Shown: positions 43,732-53,422, counted from the first letter of the stretch. The stretch is 64,000 nt of DNA from Paracoccus beibuensis (GCF_026162625.1 NZ_JAOTBD010000002.1:62001-126000); one strand, 5' to 3'. Numbers and translations: made by a program. Notes: generated by a model from the letters alone, not told the origin.

Positions 43732-45166
43732 CCGTCTTCACCTGCGTGAAGCCGTAAAGTGCTTCGAATCCTTTTTCGCGTCCGTGACCCGAACGCGCGA
43801 CGCCACCGAACGGAAGCTCTATGCCGCCCCCCGCGCCATAGTTGTTCACGAACACCTGCCCGCAGCGCAGCTTTCGCGCCATACGCAGCTGCCGGGCGCC
43901 GTCCGTCGTCCAGACGCCCGCGACCAGGCCATAGTCGGTGCCGTTGGCGATCCGCAGCGCCTCGGCCTCGTCCTCGAACGGGATCAGCACCTGAACGGGG
44001 CCGAATATTTCCTGCTGCGCCAGCGGGTGATCCGGCGGCACCTCGGAAAACAGGGTCGGCAAGACATAGTTGCCGCCAGGGGCCGCGTCAGGATGCATCC
44101 GGCCCTGTGCCGCAAGCGTCAGATCGCGCATTCCCCTCTCGATGAAGTCGAGGACGATCCTCTGCTGCCGAGGCGAGACGAGCGGTCCAAGATCGTGGCT
44201 GTCGGTGGCCCGACCGACGACCAGTTGCCGATAGATCTCGACCATGCGGCGCTTGACGGTGTCATAGACGTCCTTCTGGACCAGCACCCGCGATGCGGCC
44301 GAGCATGTCTGCCCCGCGTTCTGCATGCATGTCGCGACAAGGACCGGCATCGCCTGGTCGAGATCGGCGTCGTCGAAGACGATGTGCGGAGATTTTCCGC
44401 CCAGCTCCAGCGTCACGGGAATGACGTTCCGCGCCGCGGCCGCCTGAATGCGCGCCCCCGTCGCCACGGAACCGGTGAATGACAGGTGGTGAACACGCGG
44501 ATGCTCTGCCAGCGCCGCGCCCACCTCGGAACCTAACCCGGTGACGACGTTCAGCACGCCCGGGGGCAGACCCGCCTCGGCCGCGATCGCGGCGAAGACC
44601 AGCGACGACAGGGACGCGTCCTCGGCAGGTTTCAGGACGACGGCGTTGCCCGTGGCCAGTGCGGCAGCGGCGGCGCGGCCAAGGATCTGCATCGGATAAT
44701 TCCAGGGGATGATGATCCCGCACACCCCGTGCGGCTCGCGCAGCGTGAAGGCCGTGAACCCGTCCTGATAGGGAATCGTCTTGCCCATCAGCTTGTCGGC
44801 AGCCCCGGCGTAAAATTCCAGATAGCGCGCAAGCGCGACCGAATCGCGCCGGGACTGGTTCAGCGGCTTTCCGACGTCCAGCGTCTCGATCATCGCAAGG
44901 TCTTCGGCGCGTGCCTGCACCAGGTCCGCCATGCGCATCAGGATGCGGCCCCGCTGCGTGGCGGTCATGCGAGCCCAGTCGCTGTCCAACGCCCGGTTGG
45001 CCGCATCAACGGCGGCATCGACGTCTGCCGTGGTCCCGCGCCCGATCTGGCCGATGATCTTGCCGCTCGACGGGTCGTGGACGGAGATGAGGCCGCCAGA
45101 GGCCGCAATCCAGGCGCCGTTGACGAAGATCCGCGTCTGGTCGATCTGCAGCAGGTCGTCAAGCAT
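43712..45166 (-). CDS. NAD(P)-dependent aldehyde dehydrogenase
   Basis: A 484-residue ALDH. The catalytic Cys is in QNAGQTCSAASRV, the general-base Glu in PVTLELGGKSPH, and the cofactor loop in FTGSVATGARIQ. It oxidises an aldehyde to the acid; the substrate is unknown. ATG 45166 (MLDDLLQIDQTRIFVNGAW) is used, since the extension to 45313 is out of character. It is divergent from the dehydrogenase gene by 94 bases and could share regulation with the catabolic region beyond. Its 3' end overlaps the HxlR pseudogene by 20 bases. Confidence 0.92.
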   Translation of the reverse strand: MLDDLLQIDQTRIFVNGAWIAASGGLISVHDPSSGKIIGQIGRGTTADVDAAVDAANRALDSDWARMTATQRGRILMRMADLVQARAEDLAMIETLDVGKPLNQSRRDSVALARYLEFYAGAADKLMGKTIPYQDGFTAFTLREPHGVCGIIIPWNYPMQILGRAAAAALATGNAVVLKPAEDASLSSLVFAAIAAEAGLPPGVLNVVTGLGSEVGAALAEHPRVHHLSFTGSVATGARIQAAAARNVIPVTLELGGKSPHIVFDDADLDQAMPVLVATCMQNAGQTCSAASRVLVQKDVYDTVKRRMVEIYRQLVVGRATDSHDLGPLVSPRQQRIVLDFIERGMRDLTLAAQGRMHPDAAPGGNYVLPTLFSEVPPDHPLAQQEIFGPVQVLIPFEDEAEALRIANGTDYGLVAGVWTTDGARQLRMARKLRCGQVFVNNYGAGGGIELPFGGVARSGHGREKGFEALYGFTQVKTVTLFHG

Positions 45167-45260
45167 GGTGGGCGGTCCTTTCGAAGACGTTCTTGCGCCT
45201 GCCGGGGCTGAAGGCGAAGCTGTCCGCAGAACCCCGGTAATTGCAAGGATCGAGGAGCGG

Positions 45261-46151
45261 ATGCAGCAGATGAAGATCGGAATGGTGGGCGTCGGCCTGA
45301 TGGGACACGGCATCGCGAAGAACGTGCTGATCGGGGGCTATCACCTGTCGTTCCTGCACCATGGCGGCAACCAGCCGGACGACGACCTGCTGGCGCTTGG
45401 CGCGGCGCGGGTCGAGGGCCTTCGTCAGCTGGCCGCCGAAAGCGACGTCATCCTGCTCTGCCTCTCCGGCTCTCCTCAGGTAGAGGAGGTGCTGACCGGC
45501 AGCGCCGGCATGCTGGCCGCGATACGGCCGCAGACGGTGATCATCGACTGCTCGACGGCGATCCCGGCGTCCACCCTGCGACTGGCGGCATCGACGCGCG
45601 AGGCGGGCGGGCAGTTCATGGATGCGGCCATGACCCGCACACCGGTCGAGGCCGAACAGGGCCGCCTGAACCTGCTGGTGGGTGCCGGCGACGACCTCTT
45701 CGCCCGCATGCGCCCCCTGCTGGATTGCTTTGCAGAGAACATCTTCCACGCGGGCGATGTGGGCGCGGGTCATACGCTGAAGCTTCTGCACAACTACGTA
45801 TCGGTCGGGTTCGCCACGCTGCTTGGCGAAGCCGCCGCCTGCGCCCGCAAGAGCGGTATTCCGGACGAGGTCTTCGTGGACGTTCTGGCCAAGGGCGGCG
45901 GGCACGGCGCGGCCCTGGACCGGATCGCGCCCTTCCTGCTGAGGAACGATCCGTCGGGGATGAAGTTTGCGATCTCGAACGCCGCCAAGGACATCGCGTA
46001 TTACCTGCGCATGTCCGAAGATGTGGGCGCGCCCCGTGATGCCGCTGCGGGTATCGACGCCACGCTTCGGTCGCTGACGGACGCGGGCCACGCCGAGGCA
46101 TACCTGTCCCAGGCAGCCGCGCTCTTCGCGCGCCCATTGGCCCAGGACTAG
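45261..46151 (+). CDS. 3-hydroxyisobutyrate-dehydrogenase-like oxidoreductase
   Basis: A 296-residue beta-hydroxyacid dehydrogenase. The N-terminal Rossmann motif is IGMVGVGLMGHGIAKNVLIGG. The substrate site shows IIDCSTAIPASTLRLA (D-S/C-S-T type), and the catalytic Lys lies in GAGHTLKLLHNYVS. Members reduce or oxidise 3-hydroxy acids or tartronate semialdehyde. The start is ATG 45261 behind GAGGAG; a second ATG nine bases on is possible. It is on the plus strand, convergent with the amidase gene by eight bases. Confidence 0.9.
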   Translation: MQQMKIGMVGVGLMGHGIAKNVLIGGYHLSFLHHGGNQPDDDLLALGAARVEGLRQLAAESDVILLCLSGSPQVEEVLTGSAGMLAAIRPQTVIIDCSTAIPASTLRLAASTREAGGQFMDAAMTRTPVEAEQGRLNLLVGAGDDLFARMRPLLDCFAENIFHAGDVGAGHTLKLLHNYVSVGFATLLGEAAACARKSGIPDEVFVDVLAKGGGHGAALDRIAPFLLRNDPSGMKFAISNAAKDIAYYLRMSEDVGAPRDAAAGIDATLRSLTDAGHAEAYLSQAAALFARPLAQD

Positions 46152-46159
46152 CCGCCGGA

Positions 46160-47566
46160 TCATTGCGCCGCGAACGGCCAGGGACGCCGTTCCGGCCCGA
46201 TGATTTCCCAAAGCCTTGCCGCCCGCAGGACGCCCAGGTCGTCAAAGCGACGTCCCGCAATCTGCAGGCCGATGGGCACACCGGCATCGTCATGGCCGCA
46301 GAACACCGAGATCGCGGGCTGTTCGCTCATGTTGAAGGGCGCGGTGAAGCCGATATGGGACATCGCGCGCGCAACGTCGTTGTCGGCGGGATAGGCCCAC
46401 TCGGCCGGGAAGCTGACATTCGGCGACACCGGCGACAGGACCAGGTCCAGATGCGCCGTCGCCGCCACCGTCCTGCGGCGGATCTCAACCGTTGCGGCAT
46501 AGCTGCGGTACACTTCTTCGCCCGATTTGCCCAAGCCGCTTTCGGCCCATTCGCGAACGATCGGCAGGACCTTCTGCCGTTGATCGGGGTCCAGCGCCTG
46601 CACATCCAGACCGGCGCGTGTGCGCCAGAAGTCGTCAAGCCCCTGCAGAAGCTCGGGCGTCATCCACGAGTCCAGCGGCTCGACCGACGCACCGGCGTCG
46701 GCGAAGCGTCGGGCGGCCGCGCCGACGGCGTCGAGGATCTGCGGATCGACCGGCAGGCCGCACCCCGCATCCAGCTGCAGCCCGATGCGAAGGCCTTTCA
46801 GGTCCAGGTCGAGGTCCAGCCAGTCGATTGCCTGGGCCGGCACGGACATGTGATCGCGGCTGTCCGGCTGCGACAGCACCGCCATTGCCATGGCCGCGTC
46901 GCAGGCCGTCCGCGTCATCGGTCCGGCGGCACGACCCATGAACGGCGGGTCGATCGGGACGCGCCCCAGGCTGGGCTTCAGTCCGACCAGCCCGCACCAG
47001 GCCGCCGGCAGCCGCACCGACCCGCCGATGTCGGTGCCCAAGTGGATCGGTCCATAGCCTGCGGCCCCCGCGACACCCGCCCCGGCGCTGGAGCCGCCGG
47101 GATTCATCGTGGTGTTCCAGGGGTTGCGCGCCAGCGCGTGGAAGCTGGACAGGCCCGACGAGAGCATCCCGAAATCGGGCATCGTCGTCCGCCCCAGGAA
47201 CACCGCCCCGGCCTCGCGCATCCGTGCGGCCGGCGGGGCGTCGGTGGCTTGGGGCGTCATGTCGCTGACCGCGGTGCCAAGCGGCATCGGCACGCCCTTG
47301 GTGGCGATGTTCTCCTTGATGGTGATCGGCACGCCGTCCAGCGATACGCCGTTCACGACCACCTGTTCGCCTTGCCGCCAGCGTGCCTCGGACTGCCGCG
47401 CCGCCTCCAGCGCCGTTTCGTGATCGACTGTCCACATGCCTTTCAGCTCGGGCTCGCACCGGTCGATCTGCGCCAGCACCTCGCGCGTCACCTCGACCGG
47501 AGAGAACTGACCCCCCGCATAGCCTTGTGTCATCTCGTGGGCGGTCAGCTCGCGCAGTCTGCTCAT
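46160..47566 (-). CDS. Amidase (amidase-signature family)
   Basis: A 468-residue amidase. The Ser–cisSer–Lys triad is visible as PITIKENIATKG (Lys), GGSSAGAGVAGAAGY (cis-Ser) and the nucleophile Ser in GTDIGGSVRLPAAW. It hydrolyses an amide bond of unknown substrate; no gatB or gatC adjoins, so it is not the tRNA amidotransferase subunit. It lies in a run of minus-strand hydrolase and transporter genes (33 bases after the M20 gene), which suggests it acts on imported amides or peptides. Confidence 0.9.
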   Translation of the reverse strand: MSRLRELTAHEMTQGYAGGQFSPVEVTREVLAQIDRCEPELKGMWTVDHETALEAARQSEARWRQGEQVVVNGVSLDGVPITIKENIATKGVPMPLGTAVSDMTPQATDAPPAARMREAGAVFLGRTTMPDFGMLSSGLSSFHALARNPWNTTMNPGGSSAGAGVAGAAGYGPIHLGTDIGGSVRLPAAWCGLVGLKPSLGRVPIDPPFMGRAAGPMTRTACDAAMAMAVLSQPDSRDHMSVPAQAIDWLDLDLDLKGLRIGLQLDAGCGLPVDPQILDAVGAAARRFADAGASVEPLDSWMTPELLQGLDDFWRTRAGLDVQALDPDQRQKVLPIVREWAESGLGKSGEEVYRSYAATVEIRRRTVAATAHLDLVLSPVSPNVSFPAEWAYPADNDVARAMSHIGFTAPFNMSEQPAISVFCGHDDAGVPIGLQIAGRRFDDLGVLRAARLWEIIGPERRPWPFAAQ

Positions 47567-47599
47567 GTCGTTCTGTCCCTTGGATCCTTCGAAGCCGCC

Positions 47600-48730
47600 T
47601 CAGCTGATCTGCGTCAGAAGGCCCGCGGCCAGCCGGGCCCGTTCGGCAAGGCTGTCCACCTGGATATGTTCGTCCAGCGTGTGCAGGCCCCTGCCCCGAA
47701 CGCCGATGGAATCGAGCGTCGGCACGCCCATGGCCCCGGTGAAATTGCCATCCGACCCACCGCCGGCGCTGCTCGACGACATCTCGAAGCCGATCCGCGA
47801 TGCCAACTGACGCGCCAGGTCATAGAGCGCCATGGTGCCCGGCTGCGGCTCCCATACGGGACGGGTGACGCCGCGAGTGACGGTGAAGGTCACGCCCCCT
47901 TCCTCGCCCTGCAGGGCCAGCATGGCGGCGACACCGCCGTCGAGGTCTTTCTGCGTCTTGGCCACGCTGAGAACCTCGGCCCGGCAGATCGACGACACGC
48001 AGTTCACCCATTGCCCCGCATGCACCACCCCGACCGAGAATGAGCAGTCGTCGGTCGACATCGCCTCGATCTGCAGGATGCGGCGAGCCATGGCGGCGAT
48101 GGCCGACCTGCCGTCCTTCAGCGCCCATCCCGCATGGCTGGGCCGCCCCTCGGTCAGCAGGTCGAAGCGCGCGATGGCATAACGCCCGGTGACCGCGCCG
48201 CCATCCTGCGACGCCGGTTCCGGCACCAGCACGGCACGCTGGCCGCGCGCGGCATCTTCGATGAGGCTGCGTGTGGCGGGTGTGCCGACTTCCTCGTCGG
48301 GGGTGAACAGGAACGTCACCGGCAGCGGCGTTGTCAGGCCAGCGCGCCGGATCTGGCGCATGGCTTCGAGGAAGACATAGTTGCCGCCCTTCATGTCCAT
48401 GATGCCAGGACCCCAGGCGCGTCCGTCCTGAACCCGGAACGGCAGCTTTTCCAGCGTGCCGACCGGGTGGACCGTATCCATGTGGCCCGACACCAGGATA
48501 CCCGGCTTGCCCTGGTCGGGATGCGGGAACGTCGCGCGGATCGAGGTGCCGAAGCCCCCGGTGGCGGGGATGGTCTCGACGGTCGCACCGGCCTCGACCA
48601 GGTCGCGGGCGGCAAGATCCATCATCCGGCTGACCGCGGCGGCATCCCAGGTCGGGCTTTCGCATTCGATCCAGGGGCGCAGGCCCGCCAGCATCGCGGT
48701 GCTGTCGAAAGACAGGCCCAGCGCGCTCAT
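47600..48730 (-). CDS. M20 peptidase (carboxypeptidase G2-like)
   Basis: A 376-residue zinc hydrolase. Metal ligands appear in LVSGHMDTVHPVG, GPGIMDMKGGNYVFLEA and FTPDEEVGTPATR, and the dimer domain includes EGRPSHAGWALKDGRS. The CPG2 type removes C-terminal Glu from N-acylated or peptide substrates; the actual specificity is not readable. It overlaps the next M20 gene by ATGA, so they are co-translated. No signal peptide, hence cytoplasmic. Confidence 0.9.
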   Translation of the reverse strand: MSALGLSFDSTAMLAGLRPWIECESPTWDAAAVSRMMDLAARDLVEAGATVETIPATGGFGTSIRATFPHPDQGKPGILVSGHMDTVHPVGTLEKLPFRVQDGRAWGPGIMDMKGGNYVFLEAMRQIRRAGLTTPLPVTFLFTPDEEVGTPATRSLIEDAARGQRAVLVPEPASQDGGAVTGRYAIARFDLLTEGRPSHAGWALKDGRSAIAAMARRILQIEAMSTDDCSFSVGVVHAGQWVNCVSSICRAEVLSVAKTQKDLDGGVAAMLALQGEEGGVTFTVTRGVTRPVWEPQPGTMALYDLARQLASRIGFEMSSSSAGGGSDGNFTGAMGVPTLDSIGVRGRGLHTLDEHIQVDSLAERARLAAGLLTQIS

Positions 48731-49902
48731 GCGGCGACCTCCAGCGGCAGACGCCGTTCGATCAGCCGGGCATAGATCGACGCGCCGACGGGCAGGATCG
48801 CCGGGTCCAGCACGAAGCCCGGATTGTGCAGCGGCACCGTCCCCGCATGATGCACGTTTCCATATGCCCCCGGGACGGCCTGCAGCATGTCGGCGAAATC
48901 CTCGGAACCGGTGAAGGGCGCGGAATCGTCGCTGACATGATCCGCCCCCAGGATGTCCGCCGCAGCCCCGGTCCAGGCGTCCGACAGGTCGGGGTCGTTC
49001 ACCAGCACGTCGAAGATCTCTCGGAACTCGAGGGTGATCTCGACGCCGAAACCCTGCGCCTGACCGTCGCAGATCGCGCGCATGCGCGACTGCATCAGGT
49101 CGCGCACCTCTGGGCGGAAGAAGCGGATCGTGCCCGCAAGCCTTGCCGAGGCAGGGATGACGTTATAGGCGCTGCCGGCGTGGATCTGCGTGACCGACAG
49201 CACCGCCTGGTCCAGAGGCGCGACATTGCGGCCGAGGATCGTCTGGAACTGGCCGACCAGTCCCGAGGCCACGACCAGCGCATCCTGCGACTGCTGGGGC
49301 ATTGCCGCATGGCTGCCCTTGCCGGTCACGGTGATGTCGAAGAACGACGCCCCCGCCATGGCTGGCCCCTTGCAGAGCGTCGCGCGGCCGCTCTGCCCGG
49401 TGGGCTGGTTGTGCATGCCATAGACCTCGTCCACCGGGAACCGCTGGAAGAGGCCGTCGGCGATCATCGCGCGGGCGCCGCCCAAGCCTTCCTCGGCCGG
49501 CTGAAAGATGAAGACGGCGGTGCCGTCGAAGTTGCGCGTTCCGGCAAGATACCGCGCCGCGCCCAGGAGCATCGTCGTGTGGCCGTCATGCCCGCAGGCA
49601 TGCATCTTGCCGGTCTCCTTCGAGGCATAGTCGAGGCCGCTGGCCTCCTCGATCGGCAGGGCGTCCATGTCGGCGCGCAGGCCGATTCGGCGGTTACCTT
49701 GGCCCCGGCCCTTCAGGATGCCGACGACACCCGTCTTGCCGACGCCTTCGTGAACCTCGTCGAAGCCAAAGGCGCGCAGCTTGTCGGCGACGATGCCGGC
49801 GGTGCGGACCTCCTCCATCCCGATTTCGGGATTGGCGTGAAGGTCGCGGAAAATCGCTTCCAGGTCAGAGGCGGCGGCGTCGATCTCAGGCAGGTTCGGC
49901 AT
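48727..49902 (-). CDS. M20 amidohydrolase (aminoacylase/hippurate-hydrolase-like)
   Basis: A 391-residue metal-dependent amidohydrolase. The motifs are ADMDALPIEEASG, MHACGHDGHTTMLLGAARYL and FIFQPAEEGLGGARAMIADG, which mark the M20D group that deacylates N-acyl amino acids. It overlaps the preceding ABC ATPase gene by 17 bases and the following M20 gene by four. All three hydrolases therefore belong to one transcription unit with the importer. Confidence 0.9.
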   Translation of the reverse strand: MPNLPEIDAAASDLEAIFRDLHANPEIGMEEVRTAGIVADKLRAFGFDEVHEGVGKTGVVGILKGRGQGNRRIGLRADMDALPIEEASGLDYASKETGKMHACGHDGHTTMLLGAARYLAGTRNFDGTAVFIFQPAEEGLGGARAMIADGLFQRFPVDEVYGMHNQPTGQSGRATLCKGPAMAGASFFDITVTGKGSHAAMPQQSQDALVVASGLVGQFQTILGRNVAPLDQAVLSVTQIHAGSAYNVIPASARLAGTIRFFRPEVRDLMQSRMRAICDGQAQGFGVEITLEFREIFDVLVNDPDLSDAWTGAAADILGADHVSDDSAPFTGSEDFADMLQAVPGAYGNVHHAGTVPLHNPGFVLDPAILPVGASIYARLIERRLPLEVAA

Positions 49903-51559
49903 GGGGCACCTTCGGCATTTCGCGGAAATTCTGGAAGTCCCATGACCGGCCGGGCGCGGCGTCGATCAGGGCGCGGGTATAGGCATGTGCGGGCGCGGCC
50001 AGGACCTCGGACGCGGGTCCGTGTTCGACCACGGCGCCCCGCTGCATGACGATCACGTCGTCGCAGATCTGGGCCGCGACGCGCAGGTCATGGGTGATGA
50101 AGACGATGGCGATTTCCAGATCGCGCTGCAGCTGGTGCAGAAGGTCGAGGACCTGAGCCTGCACCGACACGTCCAGGGCCGACACGGCCTCGTCGGCAAC
50201 AAGGACGTCGGGCCGCATCATCACGGCGCGCGCGATGGCGATGCGCTGACGCTGCCCGCCCGAGAACTGGTGCGGATAGCGCCCGAGAGCATCCTGCGGC
50301 AGGCCCACGACGTCCATCAGCCGCGCAGCCTCGGCCAGCGCATCGGCGCGGGACGTGCCATAGTTCAGCGGCCCCTCGATCAGGCTTGCGGCGATCGTCC
50401 AGCGCGGGTTCAGTGACCGCATGGGGTCCTGAAAGACCACCTGCAGCTTCTTGCGATGCGGGCGCAGCGCCGCGCGCGACAGGCCGGCGATATCGCTGCC
50501 GTCCAGCATGATGCGCCCCGAACTGGGATCGATCAGCCGCATTATGCAGCGCGCCACCGTGGACTTGCCGGACCCGGACTCGCCCACGATGCCAAGCGTG
50601 CGGCCTCGCGACAGGGTGAAGCCCACGTCTTTCGCCGCATGCGCCTGCGGCAGCTTTCGCAGGATGCCGCCACCGCCATAAATTTTGTTCAGCCGCTCGA
50701 CACGCAGGACCGCGTCGTCGGCCTCGGGACGCGCGGGCCGTGGGGACAGGCTGGGGACCGCCTTCAGCAGTTGGCGCGTATACTCGGCGCGCGGCTGGCG
50801 CAGCAGGGCGTCCACCGGGCCGTGTTCGACGATCTCGCCCCGCTTCATGACATAGACGGTGTCGGCGATTTCGGCGACGACACCCATGTCATGGGTGATG
50901 AACAGGACCGCCGTCCCGTGGTTCTGCTGCAATTCGTCGATCAGCGCCAGGATCTGCTTTTGCGTGGTCACGTCCAGCGCGGTCGTGGGTTCGTCGGCGA
51001 TCAGCAGCACCGGTTCCAGCACCAGCGCCATCGCAATCATGATGCGCTGACGCTGACCGCCTGACAGCTGGTGCGGATAGGACCGGAAGATGCGGTCCAC
51101 GTCCGGCAGATGCACCTGCTCCATGATCGCCACGGCGCGGCGGCGTCGTTCGGCGGCGGGCAGATCGGTGTGCAGCTCCATCACCTCCATGATCTGGTCG
51201 CCGACGCGCAGCACCGGGTTCAGCGCGGTCATCGGCTCCTGAAAGATCATCGCGACGCGAGCCGCGCGCAGATCGCGCATCTGCGCCTGGCTGAGCGGCA
51301 AGAGGTCGCGGCCCTGCAGCTGGATCGAACCGCCCGCGACCTTCAGCGCCTGCGGCAGAAGGCCCATGATCGCCAGCGAGGTCACCGACTTGCCCGACCC
51401 GGATTCGCCGACCAGGCAGACGGTTTCCGAATGGCGGATTGTCACGTCGATGGACTTCAGCACCTTGAGGTTGCCCGGCGTCTCGGGCAGGCTGACGGTC
51501 AGGCCGCTGGTCTGCAGCACGACAGGCGCGTCGTTGTGGTTGCGTGTCTTGAACATCAT
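49886..51559 (-). CDS. Peptide ABC transporter, fused dual ATPase (DppD–DppF type)
   Basis: A 557-residue protein with two complete ATPase domains. The first has Walker A GESGSGKSVTSLAIMG and signature LSGGQRQRIMIAMAL. The second has GESGSGKSTVARCIMR and FSGGQRQRIAIARAV. They are joined after the oligopeptide-type C-terminal segment of domain 1 (EYTRQLLKAVP). The fusion replaces separate dppD and dppF genes and energises the two permeases that precede it in the operon. The usual zinc-finger-like Cys cluster of Dpp/Opp ATPases is absent. Confidence 0.92.
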   Translation of the reverse strand: MMFKTRNHNDAPVVLQTSGLTVSLPETPGNLKVLKSIDVTIRHSETVCLVGESGSGKSVTSLAIMGLLPQALKVAGGSIQLQGRDLLPLSQAQMRDLRAARVAMIFQEPMTALNPVLRVGDQIMEVMELHTDLPAAERRRRAVAIMEQVHLPDVDRIFRSYPHQLSGGQRQRIMIAMALVLEPVLLIADEPTTALDVTTQKQILALIDELQQNHGTAVLFITHDMGVVAEIADTVYVMKRGEIVEHGPVDALLRQPRAEYTRQLLKAVPSLSPRPARPEADDAVLRVERLNKIYGGGGILRKLPQAHAAKDVGFTLSRGRTLGIVGESGSGKSTVARCIMRLIDPSSGRIMLDGSDIAGLSRAALRPHRKKLQVVFQDPMRSLNPRWTIAASLIEGPLNYGTSRADALAEAARLMDVVGLPQDALGRYPHQFSGGQRQRIAIARAVMMRPDVLVADEAVSALDVSVQAQVLDLLHQLQRDLEIAIVFITHDLRVAAQICDDVIVMQRGAVVEHGPASEVLAAPAHAYTRALIDAAPGRSWDFQNFREMPKVPHAEPA

Positions 51560-51563
51560 TTCC

Positions 51564-52436
51564 CTACCCCGCCCGCTTCTTCAGTCGCGGGTCCAGCATG
51601 TCGCGGGCCGCGTCGCCCAAAAGGTTGATCGACAGGATGCAGAGCGACAACGCCAGCCCAGGATAGAGGATCAGCTCGGGCTTGATGCGGAAGAACAGCC
51701 GCCCCTCGGCCATGATGTTGCCCCAGGTGGGCGTCTCCGTGCTGACGCCGGCGCCCAGGAACGACAGGATCGCCTCCGTCAGGATGGCCGAGGCCAGGAT
51801 GTATGTTCCCTGCACGATCAGCGGCGCCAGCGTATTCGGCACCAGGTGCCGGACCAGGATCTTCGGCATCGACGTGCCAAGCGCGATCGCGGCCTCGACA
51901 TAGGGTTCCTCTCGAGCGGCCAGGACGACAGCCCGGACCAGCCGCACGACGCGCGGGATCTCGGGGATGGTGATGGCGGCGATGACCGATCCGACGGATG
52001 GCCCGTTCAGCGCCACCAGCGCGATTGCCAGCAGGATCGACGGAATCGCCATCAGCGCGTCCATCATCCGCATGATGATCGCGTCGGCCGTGCGGAAGAA
52101 TCCGGCCACGACGCCGATCACCAGGCCGATCAGCACCGCGATGGCTGCCGTCGCGATGCCGATGATCAGCGACAGGCGCCCCCCGATCAGCACGCGGCTG
52201 AGGATGTCGCGCCCGAAATTGTCTGTTCCCAGTGGATGCCCCTCGATGGGGCCCTTCAGCCGCGCCAGAGGGTTCATCGTCAGCGGATCGTGCGGCGCGA
52301 TCCAGGGCGACAACAGCGTCAGAAGGACGATCACGGCCAAAATCGCGGCGGCGATGCCGGTGCCGACGCCAAGCCGCGGCAGGCGCAGCCAGCGCAGGAC
52401 CGGCTGCATGGCAGAGGTCGGTTGGGGTATCGCCAT
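51564..52436 (-). CDS. Peptide ABC transporter permease (DppC-like)
   Basis: A 290-residue permease with six membrane segments. The N-terminal segment is followed by HPLGTDNFGRDILSRVLIGGR, the signature of DppC/OppC proteins. The EAA loop lies at YVEAAIALGTSMPKILVRHL. The start is ATG 52436, which overlaps the upstream permease stop by TGATG. The longer frame to 53015 runs through another gene and was rejected. It pairs with the DppB-like product. Confidence 0.92.
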   Translation of the reverse strand: MAIPQPTSAMQPVLRWLRLPRLGVGTGIAAAILAVIVLLTLLSPWIAPHDPLTMNPLARLKGPIEGHPLGTDNFGRDILSRVLIGGRLSLIIGIATAAIAVLIGLVIGVVAGFFRTADAIIMRMMDALMAIPSILLAIALVALNGPSVGSVIAAITIPEIPRVVRLVRAVVLAAREEPYVEAAIALGTSMPKILVRHLVPNTLAPLIVQGTYILASAILTEAILSFLGAGVSTETPTWGNIMAEGRLFFRIKPELILYPGLALSLCILSINLLGDAARDMLDPRLKKRAG

Positions 52437-53377
52437 CAGTAACGGATCCTCGGATCGAAGAGGGAATAGCTGAGGTCGATGAGCAGGTTGACCAGCACAT
52501 AGAGAAAGCTTGTCAGCAGGATCATCGCCTGGATCACCGGATAGTCTCGCGCCAGGATCGCATCGACCGTCAGGCGGCCGATGCCGGGGATGTTGAAGAC
52601 CGTCTCGGTCACGACGACGCCGCCGATCAGCAGCGCGAAGCCGGTGCCGATGACGGTCAGGATCGGCACGGCAGCATTGCGCAGCGCGTGGCGAAAGAGG
52701 ACGGTGCGTTCCGGCGCACCCTTGGCGCGGGCAGTGCGAATGTAATCCTCGCCCAGAACCTCCAGCATGTTGGCGCGGGTCATCCGGGCGATCAGCGCGA
52801 CATAGATCGTGCTGAGTGTCAGCGCGGGCAGGATGGCGTTCGACAAGAACGCCCCCAGCCCCTGCGCCAAAGGCGTGTAGCCCTGCACCGGAAACCATCC
52901 CAGCTGCAGCGAGAACACCAAGATGAAGAGATAGCCCACAACGAAGACCGGGACCGAGAAACCCAGCACCGAAAATGTCATCACCGCATAGTCGGCGCCG
53001 CTGCGGTGCTTCCATGCGGCCAGCACCCCCATCGGCACCGCCAGCACGACCGAGATGATGATCGTCAGGATCGCAATCGAGAAGGTCGGCCCCACGCGAT
53101 CCGCGATCATCGCCGATACCGGGGTGTTCGAGATCAGCGACACGCCCAGGTCCCCCTGCAGCAGCCGTCCGACCCAGGTCACGAACTGGATATGCAGCGG
53201 CTGGTTCAGGCCCATCGCCTCGCGGATGCGTTCAAGCTGTGCGGGCGTTGCCATGTCGCCCGCGATGATGGCCGCGGGATCGCCGGGCGTCAGGCGCAGC
53301 AGCAGGAAGACGAAGACGGCGACCAGCAACATCACCGGAATGACGGCAAGGCAGCGCCGCAGGATATACCCCAGCAT
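52436..53377 (-). CDS. Peptide ABC transporter permease (DppB-like)
   Basis: A 313-residue permease starting MLGYILRRCLAVIPVMLLVA, then FLLLRLTPGDPA, the standard DppB/OppB opening. The EAA loop is EDYIRTARAKGAPERTVLFRHAL. It ends SYSLFDPRIRY, the usual family C-terminus. It forms the importer channel with the DppC-like protein. It follows the binding-protein gene by 52 bases containing a strong hairpin. Confidence 0.93.
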   Translation of the reverse strand: MLGYILRRCLAVIPVMLLVAVFVFLLLRLTPGDPAAIIAGDMATPAQLERIREAMGLNQPLHIQFVTWVGRLLQGDLGVSLISNTPVSAMIADRVGPTFSIAILTIIISVVLAVPMGVLAAWKHRSGADYAVMTFSVLGFSVPVFVVGYLFILVFSLQLGWFPVQGYTPLAQGLGAFLSNAILPALTLSTIYVALIARMTRANMLEVLGEDYIRTARAKGAPERTVLFRHALRNAAVPILTVIGTGFALLIGGVVVTETVFNIPGIGRLTVDAILARDYPVIQAMILLTSFLYVLVNLLIDLSYSLFDPRIRY

Positions 53378-53402
53378 CAGGTTCCTCCGAACGGAAAAGG
53401 CT

Positions 53403-53422
53403 GGGGCGGCAGGAACCGCCCC
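53403..53422 (-). terminator. Intra-operon hairpin after the binding-protein gene
   Basis: GGGGCGG and CCGCCCC form a seven-base-pair stem with a six-base loop, between the binding-protein stop and the permease start. Such hairpins commonly protect or limit transcripts so that binding protein exceeds permease. There is no T-run, so full termination is unlikely. Confidence 0.45.

Noticed and set aside
46160-47566. GatA subunit of the Glu-tRNA amidotransferase
   Set aside because: Amidase motifs are shared, but there is no gatC or gatB nearby and the context is catabolic.
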